A stretch of DNA of 64,000 nt from Actinoplanes philippinensis (lineage in GTDB: Bacteria > Actinomycetota > Actinomycetes > Mycobacteriales > Micromonosporaceae), in assembly GCF_900113015.1 (NCBI RefSeq), contig NZ_FONV01000001.1, positions 372,001 to 436,000 of the forward strand, written 5' to 3'. Below are positions 1 to 7,339 of the stretch, piece by piece (position 1 is the first letter of the stretch; every line of letters starts with the position of its first letter). Under the pieces are notes generated by a model, which saw only the letters and a program-made list of their open reading frames with translations, was not told the origin of the DNA and ran no database searches. The translations under genes were made by a program, and so were the position numbers.

Positions 1-734
1 CCAAGGTGTTCGACACGTTCACCTTCGGGTTCGAGCAGACCCCGGCCGGGTGGATCTGGTTCCACGCCTACCCGTTCAACGACGAGACCAGCACCTTCAT
101 CGTCGAGTGCACCCCGCAGACGTGGTCCGAGCTGGGCTTCGACACCCTCGGCGCGCACGACGGCGCCGAGCGGCTGCGGCAGATCTTCGCCGCCCACCTG
201 GACGGGGCGCCGCTCATCGACCATCGGGCCGAGGTCGGGCGTACCGGCTGGCAGAGCTTCCACCGGGTCACCGCGCAGCGCTGGGACCACGGCAACGTGG
301 TGCTGATGGGCGACTCCGCGCACACCACCCACTTCGCGATCGGCTCCGGCACCAAGCTGGCCATGCAGGACGCGATGGCGCTGGCCGACGCGGTCGCCTC
401 CGGAGACGAGCTGGCGGTGGCCCTGGAACGCTACGAGCACCGGCGCAAGGCCGCGATGGCGCCGTTGCAGCGGGCGGCGCGAGCGAGCAGCGCGTGGTTC
501 GAGAGGATGCCGGAGTACGCCCATCTGCCGGCCGGCCGGTTCTCGTACGCCCTGTCGAACCGGCGCGGCGAGTACCCGACCTGGCGGTACCTGCTGCACA
601 TGGCGACACAGACGTCGATCCCGCGGGTCCTGCTCCGGTGGACGCTCAGCGCCCGCCGCTGGAGCCGCGCCCGCCGCCGGAGCGACGCCGGCCAGGTGAC
701 CACCGGCCACGCGATCCTGCCCCACACCGCGTAG
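1..734 (+). CDS. FAD-dependent aromatic-ring monooxygenase (C-terminal part, cut by window edge)
   Basis: The reading frame is already open at the first complete codon, so the N-terminal dinucleotide-binding fold lies outside the window. The visible ~243 residues contain the second FAD-binding motif of class A flavoprotein hydroxylases (GDSAHTTHFAIGSGTKLAMQDA), in which the conserved Gly-Asp contacts the FAD ribityl chain. The stretch GWIWFHAYPFNDETSTF resembles the monooxygenase domain of anthraniloyl-CoA/salicylyl-CoA hydroxylases. No C-terminal old-yellow-enzyme domain follows, so this is a stand-alone hydroxylase rather than the bifunctional form. The substrate is inferred to be an aromatic acid or CoA thioester. 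The downstream intradiol dioxygenase-like gene makes an aromatic context plausible. Confidence 0.8.
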   Translation, partial: KVFDTFTFGFEQTPAGWIWFHAYPFNDETSTFIVECTPQTWSELGFDTLGAHDGAERLRQIFAAHLDGAPLIDHRAEVGRTGWQSFHRVTAQRWDHGNVVLMGDSAHTTHFAIGSGTKLAMQDAMALADAVASGDELAVALERYEHRRKAAMAPLQRAARASSAWFERMPEYAHLPAGRFSYALSNRRGEYPTWRYLLHMATQTSIPRVLLRWTLSARRWSRARRRSDAGQVTTGHAILPHTA

Positions 735-844
735 CCCGCCCGGGAGATGACCCAGCCGGTATGACCGGCCGGAGATCAACCACAGGTCATTCATAGGCTT
801 CAATGTTTTGCTGCGGTCTCCCCCAACGGCAGAAGGAGGAAACC

Positions 845-1645
845 ATGCAGGACAACGAGGCGTTCGTGCGCGAGGTGCACGACAAAGGGCTCGCCTACGA
901 CCTACCGGTGATGACCCGGCGCCGCATGCTGACCGCGGTCGGCGGCGCCGGGGCCCTGGCCGTGGCCGGCGGCGCGCTGCTCGGCGGATCCGCCGACCCG
1001 GCGCTCGCGGCGTGCGCGGCCGAGGTCGACTCGGAGACCGCCGGACCGTACCCGGCGGACGGCTCCAACGGGCCCAACGTCCGCGTGCTGTCCGGAATCG
1101 TGCGCAGCGACATCCGGTCGTCGTTCGGCACCTCGACGACCACCGCGCCCGGCGTGCCGCTGCAGTTCTCGCTCACCGTGCTCAACTCGGCGTGCACCCC
1201 GACCGTGGGCGCGGCGATCTACGCCTGGCACTGCGACCGGGCCGGACGGTACTCGCTCTACTCCTCGGGCGTGACCAACCAGAACTACCTGCGCGGCATC
1301 CAGGTGACCAACTCGTCCGGCACGGTGACGTTCACCAGCATCTACCCCGGCTGCTACGCGGGCCGGTGGCCGCACATCCACTTCGAGGTGTACTCGTCCC
1401 TGGCCGCGGCGACCAGCGCCTCCGGGCCGATCAGGAAGACATCCCAGATCGCGCTGCCGGAATCGGTCTCCCGCGCCGTCTACGCGGGCGCCACCGGCTA
1501 CGCGCAGAGCGTCACCAACCTGAGCCGCATCACCCTGGCCAGTGACATGGTCTTCGGCGACGACCTGGCCGCCACCCAGATGGCCACCGTGACCGGCTCG
1601 GTCTCCGCCGGTTACGTAGCCAACCTGACCATCACCGTCCCGTAG
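845..1645 (+). CDS. Tat-exported intradiol ring-cleavage dioxygenase-like protein
   Basis: The ATG at 845 is chosen because an AGAAGGAGGA ribosome site precedes it by a few bases; the longer upstream frame adds only unlikely residues. The N-terminus has a twin-arginine signal (TRRRMLTAVGG, then a hydrophobic Ala/Gly stretch and an ALA-A cleavage site near residue 57). The mature part has the protocatechuate/catechol intradiol fold signature: AIYAWHCDRAGRYSLYS, then YPGCYAGRWPHIHFEV. These supply the Tyr, Tyr, His, His ligands of non-haem Fe(III). This is the exported intradiol-like subfamily common in actinomycetes; the substrate of such extracellular members is not established. The gene stands alone, followed by a hairpin. 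Confidence 0.85.
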   Translation: MQDNEAFVREVHDKGLAYDLPVMTRRRMLTAVGGAGALAVAGGALLGGSADPALAACAAEVDSETAGPYPADGSNGPNVRVLSGIVRSDIRSSFGTSTTTAPGVPLQFSLTVLNSACTPTVGAAIYAWHCDRAGRYSLYSSGVTNQNYLRGIQVTNSSGTVTFTSIYPGCYAGRWPHIHFEVYSSLAAATSASGPIRKTSQIALPESVSRAVYAGATGYAQSVTNLSRITLASDMVFGDDLAATQMATVTGSVSAGYVANLTITVP

Positions 1646-1666
1646 CCCACACCTTCCCCCCGGACC

Positions 1667-1707
1667 GAACGGCCGTCGCCCTCCTCCTCCCGCGGCGGCG
1701 GCCGTTC
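1667..1707 (+). terminator. hairpin after the dioxygenase gene
   Basis: GAACGGCCG (1667-1675) pairs with CGGCCGTTC (1699-1707), with a nested CGCC/GGCG extension inside the long loop. It lies 22 bp after the stop codon and is the likely transcription end. No T-run follows, as is usual in GC-rich actinomycetes. Confidence 0.5.
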
Positions 1708-1869
1708 TCCACCCACCCGGCCGACGCCCAACGCTCCCCGCAGCACCGACTCCACCGGCATGGCCCGCACCGGCGTCTCCACCGCATCGAGACACCGCTG
1801 CCAGCCACACCGCCCGTCCCGCCACGCCTGCGGAACTGTCGAACCCGCACCGACAACCCCGGACCCAGC

Positions 1870-2120
1870 CGGCGCTCAGGGCTGCCCTGACGGCACCGCA
1901 CCGGCGGCCACCCGAAGAACGCCCACCGTCAGCGAGACACGAGAGCCGGCCCGCGCTCAGGACCGTCCCGACGGCACCGCACCGGCGCCCACCCGAAGAA
2001 CGCCCACCGTCAGCGAGACACGAGAGCCGGCCCGCGCTCAGGACCGTCCCGACGGCACCGCACCGACGGCCACCCGAAGAACGCGCACCGTCAGCGGGAC
2101 ACTAGGCCCGGCCGGAGCTC
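1870..2120. repeat. 81-bp tandem repeat, about three copies
   Basis: The landmark CCCGAAGAACGC begins at about 1911, 1992 and 2073, giving a period of 81 bp; the first two full copies are nearly identical. The period is a multiple of three, so an open frame (1760-2173) crosses it, but that frame has no ribosome site or recognisable domain. I treat the stretch 1708-2174 as non-coding repeat DNA between two oppositely oriented genes. Confidence 0.75.
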
Positions 2121-2174
2121 GGGGCTGTTTCGGCGGAGCCGGGACAGCGCTGGTGGCCGGCCTGAGCGGGTAGG

Positions 2175-2594
2175 TCAGACGGTGACTCCGGCCGTGGTAG
2201 GGGCCGGCTCGGTGGAGGCGAGGGTCACGCGGGCGGGGGGCTCGTCACGGGGGAGCGGGGCCGCGCCGGAGCCGGCGGTCGGGCGGGGGCGCCGGGGCTG
2301 GACCCGGCCGGCGCTGCCACCGCGGCCGCGGTAGATCAGCAGGCCGTTGACCGGGTCGGGGGCCGCGTCCAGCGCCGCGCGGACGGCGGGCAAGGTGAGG
2401 AACTCGGGCCACATCTGGTCGGAGTCGTAGGCGATCTCGAAGAGGACGCCCCATCCGAACACGTGCCAGGACCACTCCTTGGCACCGAAGGAGACCGCTG
2501 CGGAAACCATCGTCTCCTGGTACGTGTCGCGCCATCGAGCAGCGGACGAGTACGGCCCGTCCAGAATCTCGATCGACCACCAATACCGACCCAT
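2175..2594 (-). CDS. hypothetical protein, Trp-rich N-terminal half
   Basis: About 139 residues from an ATG at 2594, preceded by GGTGGT; an ATG 15 bp further upstream is possible but lacks a ribosome site. The N-terminal ~75 residues are a compact, Trp-rich globular stretch (MGRYWWSIEILDGPY, KEWSWHVFGWGVLFEI). The C-terminal third is a disordered Pro/Ala/Arg tail. There is no signal peptide, membrane segment or motif that I can name. It lies downstream of the same-strand DMT-like gene but is separated from it by repeat DNA, so it probably has its own promoter. Confidence 0.5.
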   Translation of the reverse strand: MGRYWWSIEILDGPYSSAARWRDTYQETMVSAAVSFGAKEWSWHVFGWGVLFEIAYDSDQMWPEFLTLPAVRAALDAAPDPVNGLLIYRGRGGSAGRVQPRRPRPTAGSGAAPLPRDEPPARVTLASTEPAPTTAGVTV

Positions 2595-2846
2595 ATCGAC
2601 CACCACCATGGCATTCGGGTGCCACCGATGCTACTGCGCGGCAGGACCCACCCGGCCGTTTCCGGCACATCCGGCCGAGAAAGTTGGCATCCCACGAAGC
2701 CCGCGACCGGGCGGCGGACCCCGGGACCGACAAGGCTCGCGGCCAGGACGCCGGCCCGGCAGCGGAACTGCCGGACCAGCGGAGCACGCGGCCACGACGG
2801 GGGTCGGGGCGGCGTAGCCGAACGGACCCTCGAAGGCCGGGGCGAG

Positions 2847-3034
2847 GCAGGGTGGGCGGCGGCGCTGACGCAAGCGCGGAGCGAGAGACGAGGCCGGGTC
2901 GGCCGGCGGCGCTGACGCAAGCGCGGAGGGGAGGGACGAGGCGGGCCGGGCGGCGGCGCTGACGCAAGCGCGGAGGGGAGGGACGAGGCGGGCCGGGCGG
3001 CGGCGCTGACGCAAGCGCGGAGCGAGAGACTACG
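2847..3034. repeat. 47-bp tandem repeat, four copies, each with a small palindrome
   Basis: The core CGGCGCTGACGCAAGCGCGG recurs with its CGGA ending at 2880, 2927, 2974 and 3021, a strict 47-bp period. Each copy contains GCGCT-GACGCA-AGCGC, a 5-bp inverted repeat. The array lies 3' of the DMT-like gene (minus strand). The rest of 2595-3041 shows no convincing gene. Confidence 0.8.
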
Positions 3035-3041
3035 CCCCGGG

Positions 3042-4259
3042 TCAGGCGGCGGAGCTGCCGGAGCGGCGGGGGGACGGCAGGGCATGGCGTGGGGTGGCCG
3101 GGCGGCGGGGGCGGTGCAGAACCGGCTGGGGGCCGTCTGCGGGGGCGGTGCGGGATTCGGGCAGCTGGGGGCCGGCCCAGGCCGGGATGGCGTTCGGTGG
3201 GGTGAGGGTGCGGTCGGGTGGGATCCACAGCGGCTGGGGGGTGGTGGGTGAGCCCCACCAGCGGAAGGAACCGTAACCGCGGACCAGCGGGGGCTGCAGG
3301 GCCGGCCAGTACGCCTCGGCGGGGATGGCCAGGCGCCACGCCTCGGCGGGAAGCAGGGCGCCGGCCCTCGGGGGCGGGACGACCACGGCGCCGCCGTGCA
3401 GGTGGGCCGGGACCGGGTCGTCGCCGGCGGGGGCGACCGCCGCGGGGGCGGAGGCCAGGACTATCGCGGAGCCCACGGTGACCAGGCCGGCGGCGAGGGC
3501 GGGCAGCTCCCAGCCGGGGCGGACGGTGTCGCCGATCAGGGTGAGGGCGATGATCGACGGGAGGACCACCTCGCCGGTCCAGTGGACGGCCGTCACCCGG
3601 CCGACCTCGCCGCCCTGGAGGGCGCTCGCATACAGCAGCATGCCGGTCAGGGCGAACGCGATCATCGTCCAGAGGACCGGCTCGGACACCACCGCGACGG
3701 CCCCGGTGGTGAACTCGCGCATCTCCTCCTCGGGGAACTGCAGGGCGCGGCCGGAGATGGCGGCGCCGCCGAGGGAGAAGCCACCGATCACGGCGATCAG
3801 GCCGGGGCGGCCGGTCTTCGTGGCGCCGTAGCCGAGCGCCCAGAGCAGCACCAGCGCCGACGCCAGGCCGACGCGGACCTCGGTGGACGGCAGCATCTCG
3901 TGCTGCTGGCCGGCGGAGAGGGCCAGGACGCCGAGGGCGCCGGTGGTGCAGACGATGGCGGCGACGTCACGGCCGCGCAGCCGGGAGCCGAGGAACAGCC
4001 AGGCGGCGACGGCGGTGACGGCCAGCGACCCGGCCAGGACCGACTCGACGACGTAGACGGCCAGGTGCTGCAGGGCGACGATCGCGCCGATCCAGGCGAC
4101 GATGTCGAAGACGATGCCGATCAGGTAGAGCGGGTGGCCCAGGGTGCTGGCCGTGCTGTGGCTGCGTTTGGCGCCGATCGCCTGGAGGATCGACCCGGTC
4201 GCGTAACTGAAGGCGCCGAAGACGGCCATCCCCAGTGCGAACCAGCTCATGGAGGTCAT
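3042..4259 (-). CDS. DMT/EamA-like multi-pass membrane protein with proline-rich tail
   Basis: 405 residues from the ATG at 4259, which follows GGGAGGTGGGCG. Residues ~1-290 contain eight to ten hydrophobic helices with the Gly/Ala-rich small-residue pattern of drug/metabolite-type (EamA/NIPA-like) carriers; the first helix ends in SYATGSILQAIGAKR. The last ~110 residues are a cytoplasmic Pro/Arg-rich tail with no fold, unusual for this family. No substrate can be assigned. It is transcribed alone in the same direction as the polysaccharide genes to its right. Confidence 0.6.
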   Translation of the reverse strand: MTSMSWFALGMAVFGAFSYATGSILQAIGAKRSHSTASTLGHPLYLIGIVFDIVAWIGAIVALQHLAVYVVESVLAGSLAVTAVAAWLFLGSRLRGRDVAAIVCTTGALGVLALSAGQQHEMLPSTEVRVGLASALVLLWALGYGATKTGRPGLIAVIGGFSLGGAAISGRALQFPEEEMREFTTGAVAVVSEPVLWTMIAFALTGMLLYASALQGGEVGRVTAVHWTGEVVLPSIIALTLIGDTVRPGWELPALAAGLVTVGSAIVLASAPAAVAPAGDDPVPAHLHGGAVVVPPPRAGALLPAEAWRLAIPAEAYWPALQPPLVRGYGSFRWWGSPTTPQPLWIPPDRTLTPPNAIPAWAGPQLPESRTAPADGPQPVLHRPRRPATPRHALPSPRRSGSSAA

Positions 4260-4325
4260 CGCCCACCTCCCACAAGATCACTCCGGGACTGATCACCCCG
4301 TGTGGACCGGCAAGTCACTCTCGGA

Positions 4326-5375
4326 TCATATTGCTCCGGAAAGATCCATGCGAGCGAATCCCTCGATCGACTCCACGATGCGCTGGAGATCGGCCGGTCC
4401 GCAGCGGTGGTCGACCGGCAGCGTGAGCATCCGGCCGGCCAGGGCGGCGGCCTCCTCGTCGCCGCTCCAGAACCCGTCGCGGTCCTGCCGCCAGTGCACA
4501 GGGGCGAAAATCCCGATCCTTGCGAGGTACGCGAGAAGCACGTCCCGCTCGGACTCGGAGGCGAGCACGAGTTGCACCCGGAAACCTCCGGCACCCAGCA
4601 CCCGGTCCCCCAGCGCCGTGGCCACCTCTTGCGCGTTGCGTGAGCTCGACGACCGTATCCCCTCGATGTCCAGGAAGGGCAGCAACGCCGCGGTGACCGC
4701 CGACGTCTCCGCCGCACTGCCGAGGATCTGCTGCTCGCCCTGCTGCTGCAGGGTGCGGAAGCGGTCCTTGGGGATCGGCCGGCCGTCCTGCCAGGCGGTC
4801 TTGAGCAGCATCGCGGCGAGTTTCAGCCCGGCGGCCCGCTGCGACCCGGTCCCGAAGGGCCGCGGCAGGTCGTGGCCGGACGGTGACCAGAGCAGGCCGC
4901 CGTCCGGGAGGGGCAGGGTCTTGCGCAGCGAGGCGACCGCGTAGGCGGCGGTGCTGGTCCGCGCCCAGTCGCTGAACGGGTCGTGCGAGTGGTCCTCGAT
5001 CACCGTCACCCGGGGGTGCGCGCGGGTCCAGTCGTGCCAGCCGGTGCCCTCCTCGCGGCCGAAGAGGTTCTGGGCGAGGACGACGTCGCCGTCGGCGGCC
5101 CGCAGCGTCTCCCAGCGCGGCCCCTCCTCCGGCAGGTGCCGGTAGAAGACGACCGGGAGCTGGCGGGCGAGGAACTCGGCGACGCCCATGCAGAAGTAGC
5201 TGGGCACGTGCAGCCGGCCGGGCGGCGCGAGCGCGCTCAGCAGGCTGCTCAGCGCGCCGGACGCGGTGGCGAACAGCTCGCGCCGGGCGGGGAGCCAGCG
5301 GGGCAGGCCGCCCCGCTCCGGATCGAGCAGGACGGCCGGGTCCCAGTGGAACTCCGAGCCGATCTCAGGCGGCAC
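4326..5375 (-). CDS. DegT/DnrJ/EryC1-like PLP-dependent enzyme
   Basis: 349 residues from a GTG at 5375 that overlaps the end of the upstream sugar transferase gene by 11 bp, indicating translational coupling. The fold-type I aminotransferase plan is visible: a Gly/Ser-rich entry, an acidic pair at VIEDHSHDPF (Asp128), the candidate Schiff-base lysine in SLRKTLPLPDGG (Lys152), and the C-terminal IFAPVHW motif shared with DegT-family sugar aminotransferases. The family is divergent, so lysine function is inferred. Its place at the end of a polysaccharide operon suggests amino-sugar formation or modification. Confidence 0.55.
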   Translation of the reverse strand: MPPEIGSEFHWDPAVLLDPERGGLPRWLPARRELFATASGALSSLLSALAPPGRLHVPSYFCMGVAEFLARQLPVVFYRHLPEEGPRWETLRAADGDVVLAQNLFGREEGTGWHDWTRAHPRVTVIEDHSHDPFSDWARTSTAAYAVASLRKTLPLPDGGLLWSPSGHDLPRPFGTGSQRAAGLKLAAMLLKTAWQDGRPIPKDRFRTLQQQGEQQILGSAAETSAVTAALLPFLDIEGIRSSSSRNAQEVATALGDRVLGAGGFRVQLVLASESERDVLLAYLARIGIFAPVHWRQDRDGFWSGDEEAAALAGRMLTLPVDHRCGPADLQRIVESIEGFARMDLSGAI

Positions 5376-6015
5376 GGCTGACTTCCTCGTCGGCGACCTT
5401 CTGCCGGCGGGCGACGTTGAGCTGGTCGACGTGGACCGGGGGCTCGTCGCGGTTGACGGTGACCGCGGTCCGCCACAGGATCTTCAGGTCGAGGGCGGGC
5501 GACCAGTTGTCGACGTACCAGCGGTCCAGCACGAACCGCTGCGCCCAGTCGATCTCGTCGCGGCCGTTGACCTGCGCCCAGCCGGTGATGCCGGGTCTCA
5601 CCTCGAGGCGGCGGGCGTCCTCCGGCGAGTAGCGGGCCACCTGCGGCAGCACGTCGGGGCGGGGGCCGACCAGGTTCATCTGGCCGCGCAGCACATTGAT
5701 CAGCTGGGGCAGCTCGTCGAGGCTGGTGCGCCGCAGGAACCGGCCGCACCGGGTGATCCGCGGGTCGTTCTCGATCAGGCCGAACGGGTCGTCGATACCG
5801 AGCTTCGCGCTCATCGCCACCGAGTCGTGGACCATCGAGCGGAACTTCAGCATCCGGAACGGGACGCCGTCCTTGCCGGCCCGGTCCTGGACGAAGAGGA
5901 CACCCCTGCCGTCGGCGATCCGGATCCAGGCGGCCACGGCCAGCATCACGGGTGCGAGCAGGACGAGCATGACCAGGGCGGTCAGCCGATTGAGACAGTT
6001 CCAGAGCAGACGCAC
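5365..6015 (-). CDS. initiating sugar phosphotransferase (WcaJ/PglC-type)
   Basis: 216 residues from a GTG at 6015 preceded by AAGAGG. One N-terminal hydrophobic re-entrant/TM helix (LVMLVLLAPVMLAVAAWI) is followed by the catalytic core of monotopic phosphoglycosyl transferases: MLKFRSM, RFLRRTSLDELPQ with the Asp-Glu dyad, NLVGPRP and RPGITGWAQVNGR. It should transfer a sugar-1-phosphate from an NDP-sugar to undecaprenyl phosphate at the cytoplasmic membrane, starting assembly of an exopolysaccharide repeat. At this length it lacks the large N-terminal membrane domain of WbaP-type enzymes. It is coupled to the genes on both sides. Confidence 0.88.
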   Translation of the reverse strand: MRLLWNCLNRLTALVMLVLLAPVMLAVAAWIRIADGRGVLFVQDRAGKDGVPFRMLKFRSMVHDSVAMSAKLGIDDPFGLIENDPRITRCGRFLRRTSLDELPQLINVLRGQMNLVGPRPDVLPQVARYSPEDARRLEVRPGITGWAQVNGRDEIDWAQRFVLDRWYVDNWSPALDLKILWRTAVTVNRDEPPVHVDQLNVARRQKVADEEVSRAA

Positions 6016-6029
6016 GGCTACCTCTTCTC

Positions 6030-7286
6030 TTACAGAGACTCGACGGTGGGACCGGTCAGGCGATGCCTGGTGTCCAGCACGTAGGAGGCGTGTTCCAGGA
6101 CCAGGTCCAGGTCGAAGTCGTCGTGGTCGGCGAGCAGCACGACGGCGTCGGAGGCGGTGACCTGCTCGGCGGTGAGCGGCACCATCCGGACCCGGCTGTC
6201 GACGTGGGCGTCCTCGACCACGTGCGGGTCGGCGGCGCCGACCTCGGCGCCCATGTCCAGCAGCAGCGACGCGACCCGGCGGGCGGGCGACTCGCGGGCG
6301 TCGCCGCTGTTCTTCTTGTAGGCCAGGCCGAGCAACAGGATCCGTGACCCGTTGACCGCCTTGCGCCGCTTGTTGAGGGCGGCCACCAGCCGTCGGACCA
6401 CGTAGTCGGGCATGTGGTTGTTGATGTCGTTGGCCAGCTCGACGAAGCGGAAGCTCTGGCCGAGGGTCCGCTGCACCCGCCACGACAGGTAGGACGGGTC
6501 GATCGGCAGGCAGTGGCCGCCGACACCGGGGCCGGGCACGAACCGCATGTAGCCGAACGGCTTGGAGCTGGCCGCGCCGATCGCCTCCCAGACGTCGATG
6601 CCGAGGTCGTGGGCGTACACCGCCAGCTCGTTGACCAGGGCGATGTTGACGTGCCGGAAGGTGTTCTCGAGCAGTTTGGCCAGCTCGGCGACCTTCGGGT
6701 CGGAGACCGGCACGGTGGTCTCCACCACCGACGCGTAGAACGCCTGCACCATGGCCAGCGACGCCGGGTTCACGCCGGACACCACCTTCGGCGTGGTGAC
6801 CAGGCTCCACTCCCGGTTGCCGGGGTCGATGCGCTCGGGGCTGTAGCCGAGGTGGAAGTCGACGCCCGCGATCAGCCCGGAGCCCTCCTCCAGCAGCGGC
6901 GCGACCAGCTCGGACGTGGTCCCGGGGTAGGTGGTCGACTCCAGCGCCACGGTGGCGCCGGGCCGCAGGTAGCGGGCCAGGGTACGGGCCGACTCCTCGA
7001 TGTAGGTGAGGTCGGGGCTGCCGTCACGCAGCGGGGTCGGCACCGCGATCACGGCCACGTCGAAGCCGGCGCACGAGCGGGGGTCCGACGACGGGTGGAA
7101 CGAGCCGGTCGCCAGCACACGCTGCAGGTCGGCCGAGGAGATGTCGTCGACGTAGGACTCACCGGCGGCGAGGCGTTTGATCCGCTCGTCGTCGACGTCG
7201 AACCCGACGACGGTGTGCCCGACCTCGGCGGCGCGGACCGCGAGCGGCAGCCCCACGTAGCCCTGACCGGCGATGACGACACGCAT
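6030..7286 (-). CDS. nucleotide-sugar dehydrogenase (UDP-Glc/UDP-ManNAc 6-dehydrogenase family)
   Basis: 418 residues from the ATG at 7286, preceded by GAAGGAG. Order of domains: N-terminal Rossmann with GQGYVGLP (7-14), central dimerisation domain, catalytic cysteine in GPGVGGHCLP (Cys259), and a C-terminal Rossmann with LLGLAYKKNSGDARESP. This is the four-electron dehydrogenase that turns UDP-hexoses into UDP-uronic acids using NAD+. Sequence alone does not separate UDP-glucose from UDP-N-acetylhexosamine specificity. It lies 14 bp upstream of the sugar transferase gene, in one operon. Confidence 0.88.
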   Translation of the reverse strand: MRVVIAGQGYVGLPLAVRAAEVGHTVVGFDVDDERIKRLAAGESYVDDISSADLQRVLATGSFHPSSDPRSCAGFDVAVIAVPTPLRDGSPDLTYIEESARTLARYLRPGATVALESTTYPGTTSELVAPLLEEGSGLIAGVDFHLGYSPERIDPGNREWSLVTTPKVVSGVNPASLAMVQAFYASVVETTVPVSDPKVAELAKLLENTFRHVNIALVNELAVYAHDLGIDVWEAIGAASSKPFGYMRFVPGPGVGGHCLPIDPSYLSWRVQRTLGQSFRFVELANDINNHMPDYVVRRLVAALNKRRKAVNGSRILLLGLAYKKNSGDARESPARRVASLLLDMGAEVGAADPHVVEDAHVDSRVRMVPLTAEQVTASDAVVLLADHDDFDLDLVLEHASYVLDTRHRLTGPTVESL

Positions 7287-7339
7287 GGGGGTGTTCTCCT
7301 TCGTGGGTGGGGTGGCGTGCCGGGCCTTGCGCCGGCGGC

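Noticed and set aside
1760..2173. 137-codon frame over the 81-bp repeats
   Set aside because: No ribosome site, no domain, composition explained by the repeat itself; kept only as a finding.
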